64,000 nucleotides of DNA, taken from Culex pipiens pallens (taxonomy: Eukaryota > Arthropoda > Insecta > Diptera > Culicidae). This document shows, piece after piece, positions 24,211-35,122 of this stretch (position 1 is the first letter of the stretch; the number at the start of each line of letters is the position of its first letter). A program made the translations under genes and the position numbers. The notes beneath the pieces are model-generated. The model worked only from the letters and a program-made list of their open reading frames with translations, was not told where the DNA came from and did no database searches. Location: positions 23,246,873 to 23,310,872 of the forward strand of contig NC_068938.1 of assembly GCF_016801865.2 (NCBI RefSeq), written 5' to 3'.

Positions 24211-25861
24211 ATTGTATTGCGCGATTCCCACTAACTTGGACTTCGCATTAATTTATTGCTATCGATCGCACTATTGCGACTTGTCAAACTGGCTTGGAAA
24301 ATTTCAAAATTCCTAAAAAAAGATCAAAGCGAGCCGAGGTTACCCGCTTGTTTTTCGTCTGTCAATCGCAAATTTGAAGTGCAGAAATCTAGAAAATGCG
24401 ACTGGAAATGTAAATATACAATCGCTGGTTGCCTAGTTTTTCAAACTCTTGTTGTCAAAAGTGCGAGAGATTATTGCGGACCAAATTCAAGTTACAGTGC
24501 AAGGATCAATATGGAGCGTGGACATATTTTTTTCGGGTGCATTTTCTTTCTTTGAGAATTCCTAATTAAAATTTCTAATGTTAACAAAAAAAAATCGGTC
24601 TTAAAATTCCTCCTCATTTCCATTTCCATTTCAAAAATGACGTAAAATTCCGTTGTATGGGAAAACTAATGATGCAAAATTGCTGCTTTGCAATGGGATA
24701 TGCATTAACAAGTTTCATCCAAAACAAAAATGACAAAATAAAAATCTTTGAAAAAAAAACCTTACAACAAAACCCAAAAATCATCCCATCTACCCTATCT
24801 CCTCCCCCCAGAACGCTCCAAACTCCGGGAGTTGCGTAACCTTTGGCAATTGGCCCTTGTGCGATCTTGTACCTACAACACCGTCCACGACGGTTGTTTG
24901 GCCCCCGCGATCAATCCATCACTCGATCTGAGGCATTTCTATCGCTGCGGCCGATACCTCCCAGGTTCAAACTCCGTGCAGTTGGACATCGGCAGGTCTC
25001 CCCCAGTGCAGATGATGATTGAGCTTGACATCGAAGAATTTGTTTGCAAGTCCGCAGAGCACGGGCATGATTGGTGGCCTGGGCAAAAAGAGTTGTAAAG
25101 CAGGCCAAATGAGTCAATAATGTCGCTTTTGCTCAAGTCGGGAGGGCGCGCTTGAAGAGTCCGCCGCCGTCTGGGGACGATACGCCCCCGGGGGCCTAGA
25201 CACGTGAAGTTGTCACGAAAAAAAGATCTACTGCAACGTCGAGATGATGAAGAAGAAGCGGGAGGAGGTGTGACAAGAAGGTTTTAATGGGTTCGCTGAC
25301 AGTTTGCCGTTGTTTATGATTTACTAATTTGTCTGTGCGCGCCTTAACCAATCTACTGGGGTTGAATGGGGGGGTTCCTTAAGAACTTTGCCAGTTGGAT
25401 GGCTGGTTGGTTTGGTGACATTTTCAAGTGATGCACACGTGACATTAATCAGACGGCATGGCGGCGATGAAGGGGACCAAACCAACGTCACTTAAATCAC
25501 TCCAAGGAAGGCTCGCTTTTTTGATTTGGTGATGATGGAATGGGAACAGGTTTGAAATTATGATGTGTGTAGTTTCACATGTGTAGACAACAAACTGACA
25601 TTAGAGAGGAGGGGGCCCGGCAATGGGGCGATGATTTATTGGCTGTTTGATAGTGAGAATGAAATATTTTGACTTGTGTCAAAATTTAATGTACTAATGA
25701 CTTCATGTGCCTTAATAGTTTTTGATGAATAGACTCAAATAGAATCAATCAAAAAATAGAATACAATCGATGATAAATTTTTCAGTTTTCAATTCTTTGC
25801 ACCATTTAAACCGATTTAAGACCATCACTTCTTAAGATAATTGTTTAGTTAGAAAGGAAGA
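24211..25861. other. Gene-free interval with GC-richer patch
   Basis: Positions 24800-25640 are GC-richer and hold overlapping open frames on both strands (for example 24748-25098), with no recognisable domain. The remainder is AT-rich. Confidence 0.4.
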
Positions 25862-25953
25862 CTTCAAGAACTGCATCATTATCGATTTGAAGGTTTTAAG
25901 GACTAAGCTTCAAGAACTGCATCATTATCGATTTGAAGGTTTTAAGGACTAAG
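25862..25953 (+). repeat. 46-bp exact tandem duplication
   Basis: Two adjacent copies (25862-25907 and 25908-25953) of a 46 bp unit starting CTTCAAGAACTGCATC are identical, which points to a recent duplication. It lies just upstream of a tRNA-derived SINE. Confidence 0.85.
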
Positions 25954-25984
25954 CTAATGTCATTGAAAATTTTTATTAATAGCA

Positions 25985-26235
25985 TCCCGCCCGTGTGGAT
26001 CAATCGGACCGCGCACTGGACTCACAATCCAGAGGTCGCCGGTTCGAATCCCGCGGTGAGTGCTCTAAAATTCTAAGTGTATATATGAGTATTCGGCGCC
26101 GTCGCTCCGTGCCATACTTTCATACACTTAGGAGCCCAGGGCGGCGAAGTCCTTGTAGATAAAAAGGAAGACACTAGTCTAGTGGTTGGTACTAGCAATG
26201 GTGGCCGACAGCTATAAAGTCAACTTCGTTTTTCG
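25985..26235 (+). mobile_element. tRNA-derived SINE
   Basis: A-box region TGGATCAATCGG (about 25995-26006) and B-box GGTTCGAATCCC (26041-26052) lie at tRNA spacing with an anticodon-loop-like CTCACAATCC between. An unrelated body of about 180 bp follows, ending in a T-rich tail. No clean target duplication was found. The body differs from the SINE family at 29808, 30322 and 44255. Confidence 0.75.
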
Positions 26236-26339
26236 TTTCATGAAATAAATTATGACATGATCTGTTGAAAATGTAATAAAAGCTCCGCTTTACCAATAGT
26301 ATGTATAACTTTTTTTTTGTAGTTTAATGTTGTCAATAT

Positions 26340-26620
26340 TTTTCAAATTTTTTGTCACCCTCCCTTTCAAAATCGTTCCGAAAATCAGGAAGCAAAAAAC
26401 TATTTTTTCAAAAAACTTTAAAATTTAAATGAAAATAGAAGTCTTATCGACTAGAAACAAATTTACATGCATTTTCTTGCATTTGAAATCATATTTAGCA
26501 TGTCTGAGATCAATTAAAAATCTTTTGTTTTTTATTTTTGTGAAATTCCGCTTCAGGGGCGCAACTTTTTTTTTTAATATTTTGAAAACTAATGATTGCA
26601 AAACAACTGGGCAAATAAAT
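26340..26620 (+). mobile_element. 415-bp MITE family, partial forward copy
   Basis: TTTTTGTCACCCTCCC, then ATTTAGCATGTCTGAGATCAA and AATGATTGCAAAACAAC match the complete element at 63536-63950 in order. Both ends have diverged. Confidence 0.65.
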
Positions 26621-27840
26621 TCACCGTTAAAATTAAAAAATAATACTTATTGGTACTTGTATTGAAAAGTTCAACTTTCACAAAAAACTTTTGCAGAAAA
26701 AAATACTTTACAAATTATCTCTAAGTTACTCTAAGTTAAATTCAGAGCAATAAATTTAAAAATCGGTGTTCTGTGAAATTGTTTTGTTCCGTTCCTGTTT
26801 TAACCAAAGTTATTTAAAACATCATGCAAAAATAGCTAAATAAGTGTCTTAATTCGTATCATTTGTTCTGATTTACCCCACATGGCAGTGTCAAATGAAA
26901 AATAATTTGATGACATTTTAATTTTTTAAATCATAAATATACCTAGATATCTCAATCCTTTTTTTAAAGCGCTAGGCATTTTGCAGTTCGGTAAACTAAA
27001 ATTTCAACAGTTTTCCCTTGTACACCAAATCATGCTGATAAATGCCGAATACAAATTATAATGCTTTAATATTATTATTTGTTATGAGGTATTCAACTGT
27101 TCATCTATTATTTCCACATCCAAATCTGAATTTCCAGACTTAAAATTGATTATATTTTTAATTTCGGGAATTCCCGGGAAAAATTATAAAAATCCCGGGA
27201 TTCGGGAATTCCCGGTTTTGGAAAAATCCCGGGAAATCCCGAAATAGACGCATTATACAGAACTGATAAATTTATTTGTGACAATTAAAATGTAGAAAGA
27301 TTTTAAAAATTATATTATTTTTTGTTTTATTTTAAAATACACACATTCAAAGAGAGAGAATGAAAAAATACAGTGTTGAAAATCTTTATACAATTGCTAC
27401 TAAAATTGTAAATGGTAATTATTCTTGATAAAATATGTTACAATAATTCATCAGTTCTATATGAGTCAAAACTATAAGGTTTTTGGAATTGTAGACTGCA
27501 ATACAAAAAAATAAATTCAGTTTAAAAAAAGCATAATTCTCAATTTTTCGCGTCATAAATTTTTAATTATATATAAACATTTAAAAAAAGGCATGTAAAA
27601 AATCTCAACATTGCAAATTGCATCCTGCAATCTATGGATAAAATAGAAAGGATAAACTTTTATTTTATAAACCTTCTTTGGAAAGAGCAAAGCCCACTGG
27701 AAAGTACAATAATTAATTAAAAAAAATACAAATTTATTAAAAATCCGTTATTAGTGGAGTAAAGTACACATAAGGAAAACTAAACGATAAAAATTAAGGC
27801 CAATGCAAATATTTTTCAATGTTTTTGTACCTCGACTCAT
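26621..27840. other. AT-rich interval with a GGGAATTCCC cluster
   Basis: No gene is visible. At about 27165-27245, CGGGAATTCCCGG, TCCCGGGA and related self-complementary motifs occur repeatedly in 80 bp. GTCGGGAA motifs recur at 31390-31440 and 32405-32430, suggesting a dispersed repeat. Confidence 0.45.
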
Positions 27841-28045
27841 CATTTGAATGGTTTTGATAACATGCATTTTACTCTAGTTTAGTGTTTTTGCAATTATTAG
27901 TTTGAAAAAAAAATGTAAGATTTGACGAAAACAAATATTTTAGTGAAAAAAAAAACTTTCTACGGTACTGTACATCGATTTTCTTTTAAATTTAAAAGAT
28001 TTTTTAAATAAACAAAAACTTTAAAAAATGTACCAGCCTAATTTT
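27841..28045 (-). mobile_element. 415-bp MITE family, reverse partial copy
   Basis: The block ACATGCATTTTACTCTAG and the terminal ACTTTAAAAAATGTACCAGC, followed by CTAA, match the inverse of the left half and left terminus of the element at 63536-63950. The other terminus is lost. Confidence 0.6.
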
Positions 28046-28710
28046 CTCCATACAAATAAACAAAAGCAAGAGAATAACCAAAGGGAAGAGATATGTAGAA
28101 AAAGAAGGAAAAAAGGGGAAGACAAATAAAGAGAAAAAAATGCATCTAGTTTTTTAATGTAATGTGAAAGGTAAGGTAGACGAAAAAGGCAATATAAAAA
28201 CAACTGGAAAAGGTTTATGTTGAAAAAAGAACAGTCGTGTTTTTAAGAAATAAAAAGAAAAAAATGGTAAGAAAAGCAAAATAAACTCGAAGTATCGTAG
28301 AAACAAAGAATAAGAAGAATTTAACGAATTTTTACCTCAGCTTAAAACAGCAGAAAAAAATAAACACTCATTTACTAAAGAGAAAAAAAAGTTCTTTGTC
28401 AAAATGAACATAAACTACAGATTTACTGCAATTTTATTTAACACTTTAGGATATAAATTATCAAAAGAAAATTTTAGTTAATAATGGGAAAATGATCCTG
28501 AAAATTAAAGGCTACTTAAGAAAATTTGTATTTTTGGGTTATATATGACCCATCATCACATTATTTGAAGTTTCAGCATCAATTAACTATTCATTTTTCA
28601 AGATTTTTTTTGTAAAATACGATATTGCAGCTATTTTTATCAAAAACAAACATGATTTGATTTAGAAAGGGCAATAATCACTTGGGTGGTTATGGTTTTC
28701 CCTCAACATA

Positions 28711-28716
28711 TTTATT
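28711..28716 (-). terminator. AATAAA polyadenylation signal
   Basis: AATAAA on the minus strand three bases past the stop of the small candidate gene. It would give a very compact 3' end. Confidence 0.4.
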
Positions 28717-28719
28717 TTT

Positions 28720-29049
28720 TTAATCTGTGGTCATGAAAATACAATTTTTCAATATCCCTGAAATTGTCCTAATATTTGAAAATTCAACTATTTCAATGTC
28801 CTTAACTGTTTCGTTGAGAGCAGATGAAAATTTAACCCAGAAAAATCTGCTAACAAAGCGAACACCATAACAAGTTAGCCACGGCTGCTCCATAAGCTTC
28901 TCAGGATCATCCACCTAATAAATGTTTAAATAACTATGTAAAAGTAAAAAAACAGCAATTTCACAACAAACTCATGATCCAAAAACAGTAATTTTGATGC
29001 GTTTCTCACATTCAATAAACTGCAACGTCACCTTTTGACTATCACGCAT
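28720..29049 (-). CDS. Possible small two-exon gene, unknown function
   Basis: Proposed exons are 29049-28987 and 28914-28720, joined by a 72 nt phase 0 GT-AG intron with a good TTTATTAG acceptor but a weak GTTTTT donor. The product is 85 residues, beginning MRDSQKVTLQFIECEKRIK; exon 2 includes EKLMEQPWLTCYG and one NET glycosylation-type sequon. Support: an initiator-like TCAGTT at 29065-29060 just before the ATG, and AATAAA (28716-28711 on the minus strand) immediately after the stop. No signal peptide, membrane segment or family is recognised. Exon 2 is open and bounded by a splice acceptor, so a different upstream exon is also possible. It may be a small gene, a terminal exon or chance. 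Confidence 0.4.
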
Positions 29050-29791
29050 TTAGCTAACAAACTGACCACTGTCGGTCCAGAATCTTGCCCAACCCGGCCC
29101 AAAAGTCGGTTCTTTTGAAGTGCCCCCCCTTCTGGAATGAACTTGCTATTTGGAAAACCTTTGCCACGCCATCGCCGGCAGGAGGTCCTCACTCGCAAGC
29201 TTGGTTGTGGCGTTCGGCAATTTGATTGACTTTTGATCGAACGTTATTTCACGAACACACAGAGTTTATCGAGTCCCCATCCCTCCCCCCTCCAAATCGC
29301 AGCCATTCAAGTGTTTGACTTTTGATCTTTCTAATTCGATTAAGCGCCATCGCGTGGCTTCACCGACACCGACATCAAACGAGCTTTCGGGCGGTTCGTG
29401 CTCACATAATTGGTCCCACGTTGGAGCTTTTTTCTCATGTTGGTCGGACAGTTTGGCACACACACACACAAGTGCATTCATCAGGTGGGCAGGTGGGCTG
29501 AACTTTATGTGTTACGTTACATGTTGGGCGCTTGGGTTGGGTGGAGAAATTTTTCCCTCCATAAATCACGCCGAATCGATCGAACGCGAACTTGCGCGGA
29601 GCATAAAAGTCAATTAAAAAAGGCTGCGGCTGAACGTAGGAAACTGACCATTTTCGCGCGCAGCACTTGCCACGCGTGCAGGTGAGATTTAATTGAAAAG
29701 TAAAACTGATTTAAAAACTACGATATGCTTTTTTCGTTGAGCCGCTTTGCAAGGGAAGGAAAGGGTTTGAGTGGTGAGTTGAAGTTCACTT
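29050..29791. other. Upstream region of the small candidate gene
   Basis: GC-richer from 29040 to about 29700, containing a short CA run near 29458-29470. Open frames on both strands overlap each other and match no known family. Confidence 0.4.
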
Positions 29792-30045
29792 AGTGACCCG
29801 AGTAGGAAACGAAACTATTGGCACTACGCCCCCCGGGGCATGGCCTTCCTCTAACGTGGGATTTCTGCTCCAGCGCCTCGGACGAGACAGGAGAAACCGG
29901 GACCGACGTTTTACTTCACCATCCGATAGAAGCTCAGTGGATAAGGCGGGAATCGAACCCGCGTCTCATAGCATCATCGGGATCGGCAGCCAAAGCCGCT
30001 ACCCCTGCGCCACGAGACCCACCCACCCGAGTGACCCGAGTAGGA
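29792..30045 (-). mobile_element. tRNA-derived SINE with 16-bp target duplication
   Basis: The insert (29808-30029) is flanked by identical AGTGACCCGAGTAGGA at 29792-29807 and 30030-30045. On the minus strand it starts with a tRNA-like head: TGGCGCAGGGGTAGC A-box (30012-29998) and GGGTTCGATTCCCG B-box (29960-29947). Downstream, a body with GGTGAAGTAAAACGTCGG relates it to the SINEs at 30322-30735 and 44255-44612. The intact duplication suggests a young insertion. Confidence 0.9.
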
Positions 30046-30310
30046 TGAACTTATAAATAATTTGTAAAACATAAGTTGTTTACACAAAGAGCAGGTTCCG
30101 AGTTGCTGGTATCACGAAAATATGGACAAACTATTATTTATGTTTATTTTAAAGCATTACGGTTTCCAAACCTTTATTATAAAATTATTATTTATTCTAC
30201 TCAAATTTCTTTATTTGTTATAGCAAAATAACATAGGTTCAATACACATTTTATCAAATCTTCAAACTTTTAAAAATACTGGCATCAACAACAAATAATA
30301 ATATTAACCA

Positions 30311-30746
30311 TATATCTTGCAACCGGGACCGTGGTGTAGGGGTAAGCGTGGTTGCCTCTCACCCAGTCGGCCTGGGTTCGATCCCAGAAGGTCCCGGTTG
30401 CAAATTTTGAGACGAGATTTGTCTGACTACGCCTTCCGTCGGACAGGGAAGTAAATGTTGGTCCCGGTCTAACCTAGTGGTTAGGTCGTTAGCTCAGTCC
30501 AGGTGCAGTAGTCGTCTCCCTAGGTCCTGTCTCGGTGGAGTCGCTGGTAGGCAGTTGGACTAACAATCCAAAGGTCGTTAGTTCGAATCCCGGGGTGGAT
30601 GGAAGCTTAGGTGTAAAAAGAGTTTTGCAATTGCCTCAACAATCAAGCCTTCGGACACCTAGTTTCGAGTAGGAATCTCACAATCGAGAACGCCAAGGCA
30701 ATGCTGTAGAGCTAATAATTTGATTTGATTTTTTTTATATCTTGCA
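30311..30746 (+). mobile_element. Composite tRNA-derived SINE with 11-bp target duplication
   Basis: TATATCTTGCA occurs at 30311-30321 and 30736-30746 around a 414 bp insert. The insert starts with a tRNA-like head (GGTGTAGGGGTAAGC A-box, GGGTTCGATCCC B-box, acceptor-stem halves GGGACC and GGTCCC). It continues with GGAAGTAAATGTTGGTCCCGG. It contains a second tRNA-like block with AGTTCGAATCCC, and ends in a T-rich tail. The T-loop of the head is one base short, so this is not a functional tRNA gene. Confidence 0.85.
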
Positions 30747-32992
30747 CTAAAAATTACTGATCTGCGAAACTTTAACAACAGCAACCAAAATAATAAAAAA
30801 TAATAATTTCAATAGATATTAATTTGATTCTCGGAAACATTGTTGTTTTTTATATGAACCCTTCCATCAGATCATCCTTCTAAATTTAAATTTAATAATT
30901 GTATTTTTGACAAAGTTTTATATCTCTTTTCTGCCAAATTCCAAGCATTATATTTGAGCAGTACTCTACGACTTGGCAAATTTATTCGCGTTTTTTTAAA
31001 TGTTCATTTTCGATGAAACTTTGTCCATGAATTCCCTATGTCAAAAGATGATTTTTGGCATCATTTTTTTCATACAATTTTGAGGACTGGGCATTCAAAA
31101 TGGTTAAGTAAGTGTAAGAAATTCTGTTTTCTGAACGATTTGGCAAAGTAGTAGGTTATAATTAGGACTTTTTGGATAAAGGTACATGAAAAAAAAAAAC
31201 ATTTTCTAATTAGATTTTTATCACGAAATGTTAAATTCCCAAAATATGTAAATTGTGAATCTAAACGCATTAAGTGCGTTTAAAAAAACTAAACTTATCT
31301 TAACTAAGGACGTTCGGATTATTCCTATTGTTTACCTTACTGTCACGTTCTTCTCGGGAATACTGACATGAGGGAAAGATGGGAAAAGTCGGGAATTTGT
31401 GATTTTTTTATTAAAAAGTCGGGAAGAGTCGGGAATCTTAAGCATACATGTTTGAACATTGTTTTTTAATTCTTAAAAAAAATTGCAATACAATTTTCAA
31501 ATTAAATTCATTTAAATCTTCTTACTTTAAATTTTAGGTTCCTTTCACATTATAAATTTGATCGAAAATGAAAAGGTAAAAGGCATTTAAAATCCAAATA
31601 AATATAGGATGCATTTGACAGGAATTTGCATAATATTTTAGTATTGTTAAACTTAATATATTAACTCTCTTCAAATATTTTTTTTTCAAATGTTGTCCTT
31701 GATTGTGAGTATGGATAAACAACTATAGATAAAGCATGATTTTCAGTTGTCGGGAAACTAAAATATCGAATAAAATCCAATCGTTGTACCTTCTGAATGA
31801 AAAAAAAAAACAGAAAAAAATTCAACGTTTTAACGTGAAAAGTACTGATATAGCTAAAAACTAAATCCATGAAATTTTTATTTAAGTTATTGCAAATATG
31901 TTTAAGGAATATGTCTCTTCAAACATTTCACCTAAAATAAGTGGTAAAACATGGAACCATATCAAAATTAATTTTTCATTGAAAAAATTCAAACAGTTAA
32001 ATACTGACAACTAGATAAATCAACATGGAAGCAAAAATTCAATGTCAAAATTTACAAAATTTATATGGGAACCGGATAAACATTTTTTTTACGAATTCCT
32101 TGGTTTTTTTTAATTCTTTGAAAGAATAATAACAATAAACATGTTATATGCGTTCTAAGATAAAAGGAAATGAAGATTTGTTTTTCTTCTTATTTTCCAA
32201 AGACTGATTGATTGTTTTTTGTTTCTACTCTTAATCAAAATAATGAGTGATTACATTTTTTTTACATAGAATTTTTTTGTAAGGTTGCTATTTTTACGAA
32301 AAAAATTATCAGTTTTTGTTTTTAAATTTATTTATTATTTGTTTTTGATGGTTGATATTCATTTTTTTATAAATAGTTTTTTTTCTTTTTTTTATTTGAA
32401 TTCCTGGAAAAGTCGGGAAAAATTCGGGAATTTGAAAATGGAATTCGAAACTTTGTCTTTGGCAAAATTGTAGGTTATGATTTGGACTTTTTTTAAATAG
32501 ATATACGGGAAAAAATATCGGTTTTTTTTATTTGACTTTTGATCACCTCAAAATTGATTTCCAAAAAACGTATTTAGTAATTTTGATTTTCTACATGTTT
32601 AAAAGAACTAAAAAAGACATCTTTCACGGGTTAAGGGTGGTTAAAAAATGATAGAGGAGATAGGAGTTTCAAATTTCAAAAATAATTTTTAAAATTTTAA
32701 ATTTGTAATCATAAAAACTTTTTTGTGTGCACTTTTTACAAGTAATAGGCACTTGAAGTTTATTTTTTTTTCGATTTTTCTTAGTTTTTTGCAATTTTTG
32801 ATTATGCGTTTAAAAGTAAAAAATAGATAGGGGTAGATAGGCAACAGAGAAATACTGATTTTTCACTAAATTTGTAGAGGCTTCATCTCAGCAATCAGCA
32901 GTCCGATCAACAATATCAACGAAAAAAAATACATAGGAATTTTTTTGCTCAGCTTTTCGAAAATATATTTTGTAGAGTTGCTTTTCCTCTAT
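30747..32992. other. AT-rich interval, no gene
   Basis: Strongly AT-rich with only short chance frames. GTCGGGAA-type motifs recur at 31390-31440 and 32405-32430. Confidence 0.45.
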
Positions 32993-33124
32993 GGGACTAT
33001 CCATAAACTACGTGGACACTTTTTTGGGAATCTCAACCCCCCCCCCCCCTCTTTTTTGTATGGAGCGTGGACAATCGCTTACACCCCCCCCCCTAAAGTG
33101 TCCACGTGGTTTGTGGATGGTCCC
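32993..33124. mobile_element. GGGACCATCC MITE, 132-bp copy
   Basis: The terminal inverted repeats (left GGGACTATCCATAAACTACG; right ending GTGGATGGTCCC) surround C runs and an inner ATGGAGCGTGGACAATCG. The 3 bp TAT flanks both ends (32990-32992 and 33125-33127). It is non-coding. Confidence 0.85.
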
Positions 33125-33127
33125 TAT

Positions 33128-35120
33128 AACAAAATAGTTGATTGCAAAAACTGTTTTTTTTTTTGTAAAAATATACCTGGAAATGACCCTATATTAAAAA
33201 AAAATATCTATTTTTTTTAATCTCATTTATCTGGTACCAAATTTTTCAGTTTTTGTAGATTTTTCATTTGAAATTTTTTTGGTTAACTATATTTAATGTG
33301 TTTTCATTAAAAAGTAATTTTTGATTTATTATATACTGATTTGCTTATTTGCAATATTTTACAAAACTTTTTCCATGCAGTTTTGTTTGGATTTCTTTTT
33401 TAATTTTATTTGAGCATTTGTTTACTTTTTTAAGTAAGTTTTTTAAGGTTTACAGCATTTCATTTCTTAATTTTTTAAATCTTTTTTTAATCATGATTTA
33501 CTGTTTGTTTAAATTCAGAAGTGTACTACAATTAATTATCATTTATGATTAATTAAATAGTGATTTCAATGAAATGAAGTTGTAGTGATGGTTAAAACAA
33601 GTTGATGCATTTTCTGTTTTTTGCATTTTTTTTTCTCTAAACTGTTGATTGCAGTAAAATAAACAGGTCAATCCTCTCTGCTTGAGTCTATTTTTTTTTT
33701 ACATTTTTAATGTAAAAAATAATTTTGCAATTTTACATAATCTTATTCAATTTATATTAATTTTTCTAACTATGGTCAAGTTTGCTTGTTTATCATGTCT
33801 TGATCATTTTGGTCGTATTTTTTTAATAATATAATTATTTATTCCTTTTGTCAGGAGCCAAAAGCCTTTTTTTTTCATAACATGCACTAGAGAAAATACA
33901 CATTCATATTTTTTTATGCATAGTTTTTTCTTTCTCAATTATTTATGCTCTTAATTTTATAACTAATGCAGGTTTATTTAACAACACTTAGCATGGATAA
34001 TTTCTTCTAAAAATCATGTTTAGTTTCGACTCAGCTCGGGACACCGGCGTGCGATGTTGAAAACATAAATTAATGCACACTACGCTACCGCCCAGCTAGA
34101 GCCCCATGGAAATAGTAAGAGCAGCTCGCTGCTGGGGGAGAGGCTGCCCCGGCGAGGTTGGAAATCGATCGAAACATGTGTGTAAAACTTTATTGAAATC
34201 TATAAATGTAAAACCAGAAACAATAATACGGTACTGTGGGGCTAGCAAGTAGCACCAGTCAGGTTTGAGTTTGAGCCCCGGCAGTTTGAGTGTTTTTCTT
34301 TGCCTCTATTGCCCATGTGGGGGAGGACTGAGAGCACCCCCTTCTTGGTGAGAGGCAGAAAAAAGCTCCAACAAGCCAGTCAAGTCCAGCCCCATATGCA
34401 TAAATAGAAACATTCGCAGATCGAATTGAGTGCACAAAAAATTGAACAATAATAGAATGAAATAATCATAAATGTAGTCATATCGACGTCCCACTGAGGG
34501 TGTCCCCCTCTCCTTAAGATGTGTATCACTTGGTCAAAACGAAGTTTTGTATGCAAAACTACACCGGCTTATAACTGACAATCAGCCGGGGTTCAATTAT
34601 TATTGGCTAGACTCGAAGCCACCACGTCGGCCGAGAGTGAGAGTGACCAGAAGACGCAATTTGCTCGAACCGCGGTGGAGACCCTCTTGGGGTTCCCCCT
34701 TAGTTTGTTGACTGACTGCAGGACTCGCCAAGAGACCGGAGAGATGCAATCATGTTCAATTGAAAAGTGCATAATAAGGGTTTTAATAAATCCATAAATA
34801 TGTTGTTAACTTGGGTCCCACTGGGCACAGGCCACAGGCCGCGAGGACAGGACAGAGTTCGAAGTCCAGGGGGCTCTCATGTGGAGGAGATCTTGATTTT
34901 TTTTTGCGGTGCGTTTTGTGAGTGGTACTTGATGAGGGATCATTTTTCATAATAATGATGTACAAATGAGTGGTCAAATGACTCAACAAAATTGGTAGGA
35001 AAATGTTTCACAATTCCGAGCAATATTTCACTGCTCGAAAAAATAAAGTTTTACTAATTATAAACTAATTTCAACTCTACGTACAATTGTACACTGTACA
35101 TCAACCAGTCCCGAAATCAG
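33128..35120. other. Gene-free interval with a tRNA-like fragment
   Basis: AT-rich to about 34020, then mixed. Around 34240-34290, GGGGCTAGCAAGTAGCACC followed by GGTTTGAGTTTGAGCCCC faintly resembles a decayed tRNA-related A/B-box pair. No gene is recognised. Confidence 0.35.
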
Positions 35121-35122
35121 TA

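Noticed and set aside
24748..25098. 116-codon open frame
   Set aside because: It has no recognisable domain, overlaps comparable frames on the other strand, begins in low-complexity A-rich sequence and has no splice or promoter support.
29793..30056. Open frames of 76-87 codons on the plus strand
   Set aside because: They run antisense through the SINE and its target duplications.
30322..30400. Possible functional tRNA gene
   Set aside because: The acceptor halves pair, but the T-loop is one base short, the anticodon stem pairs poorly, and the segment sits inside a target duplication as the head of a SINE.
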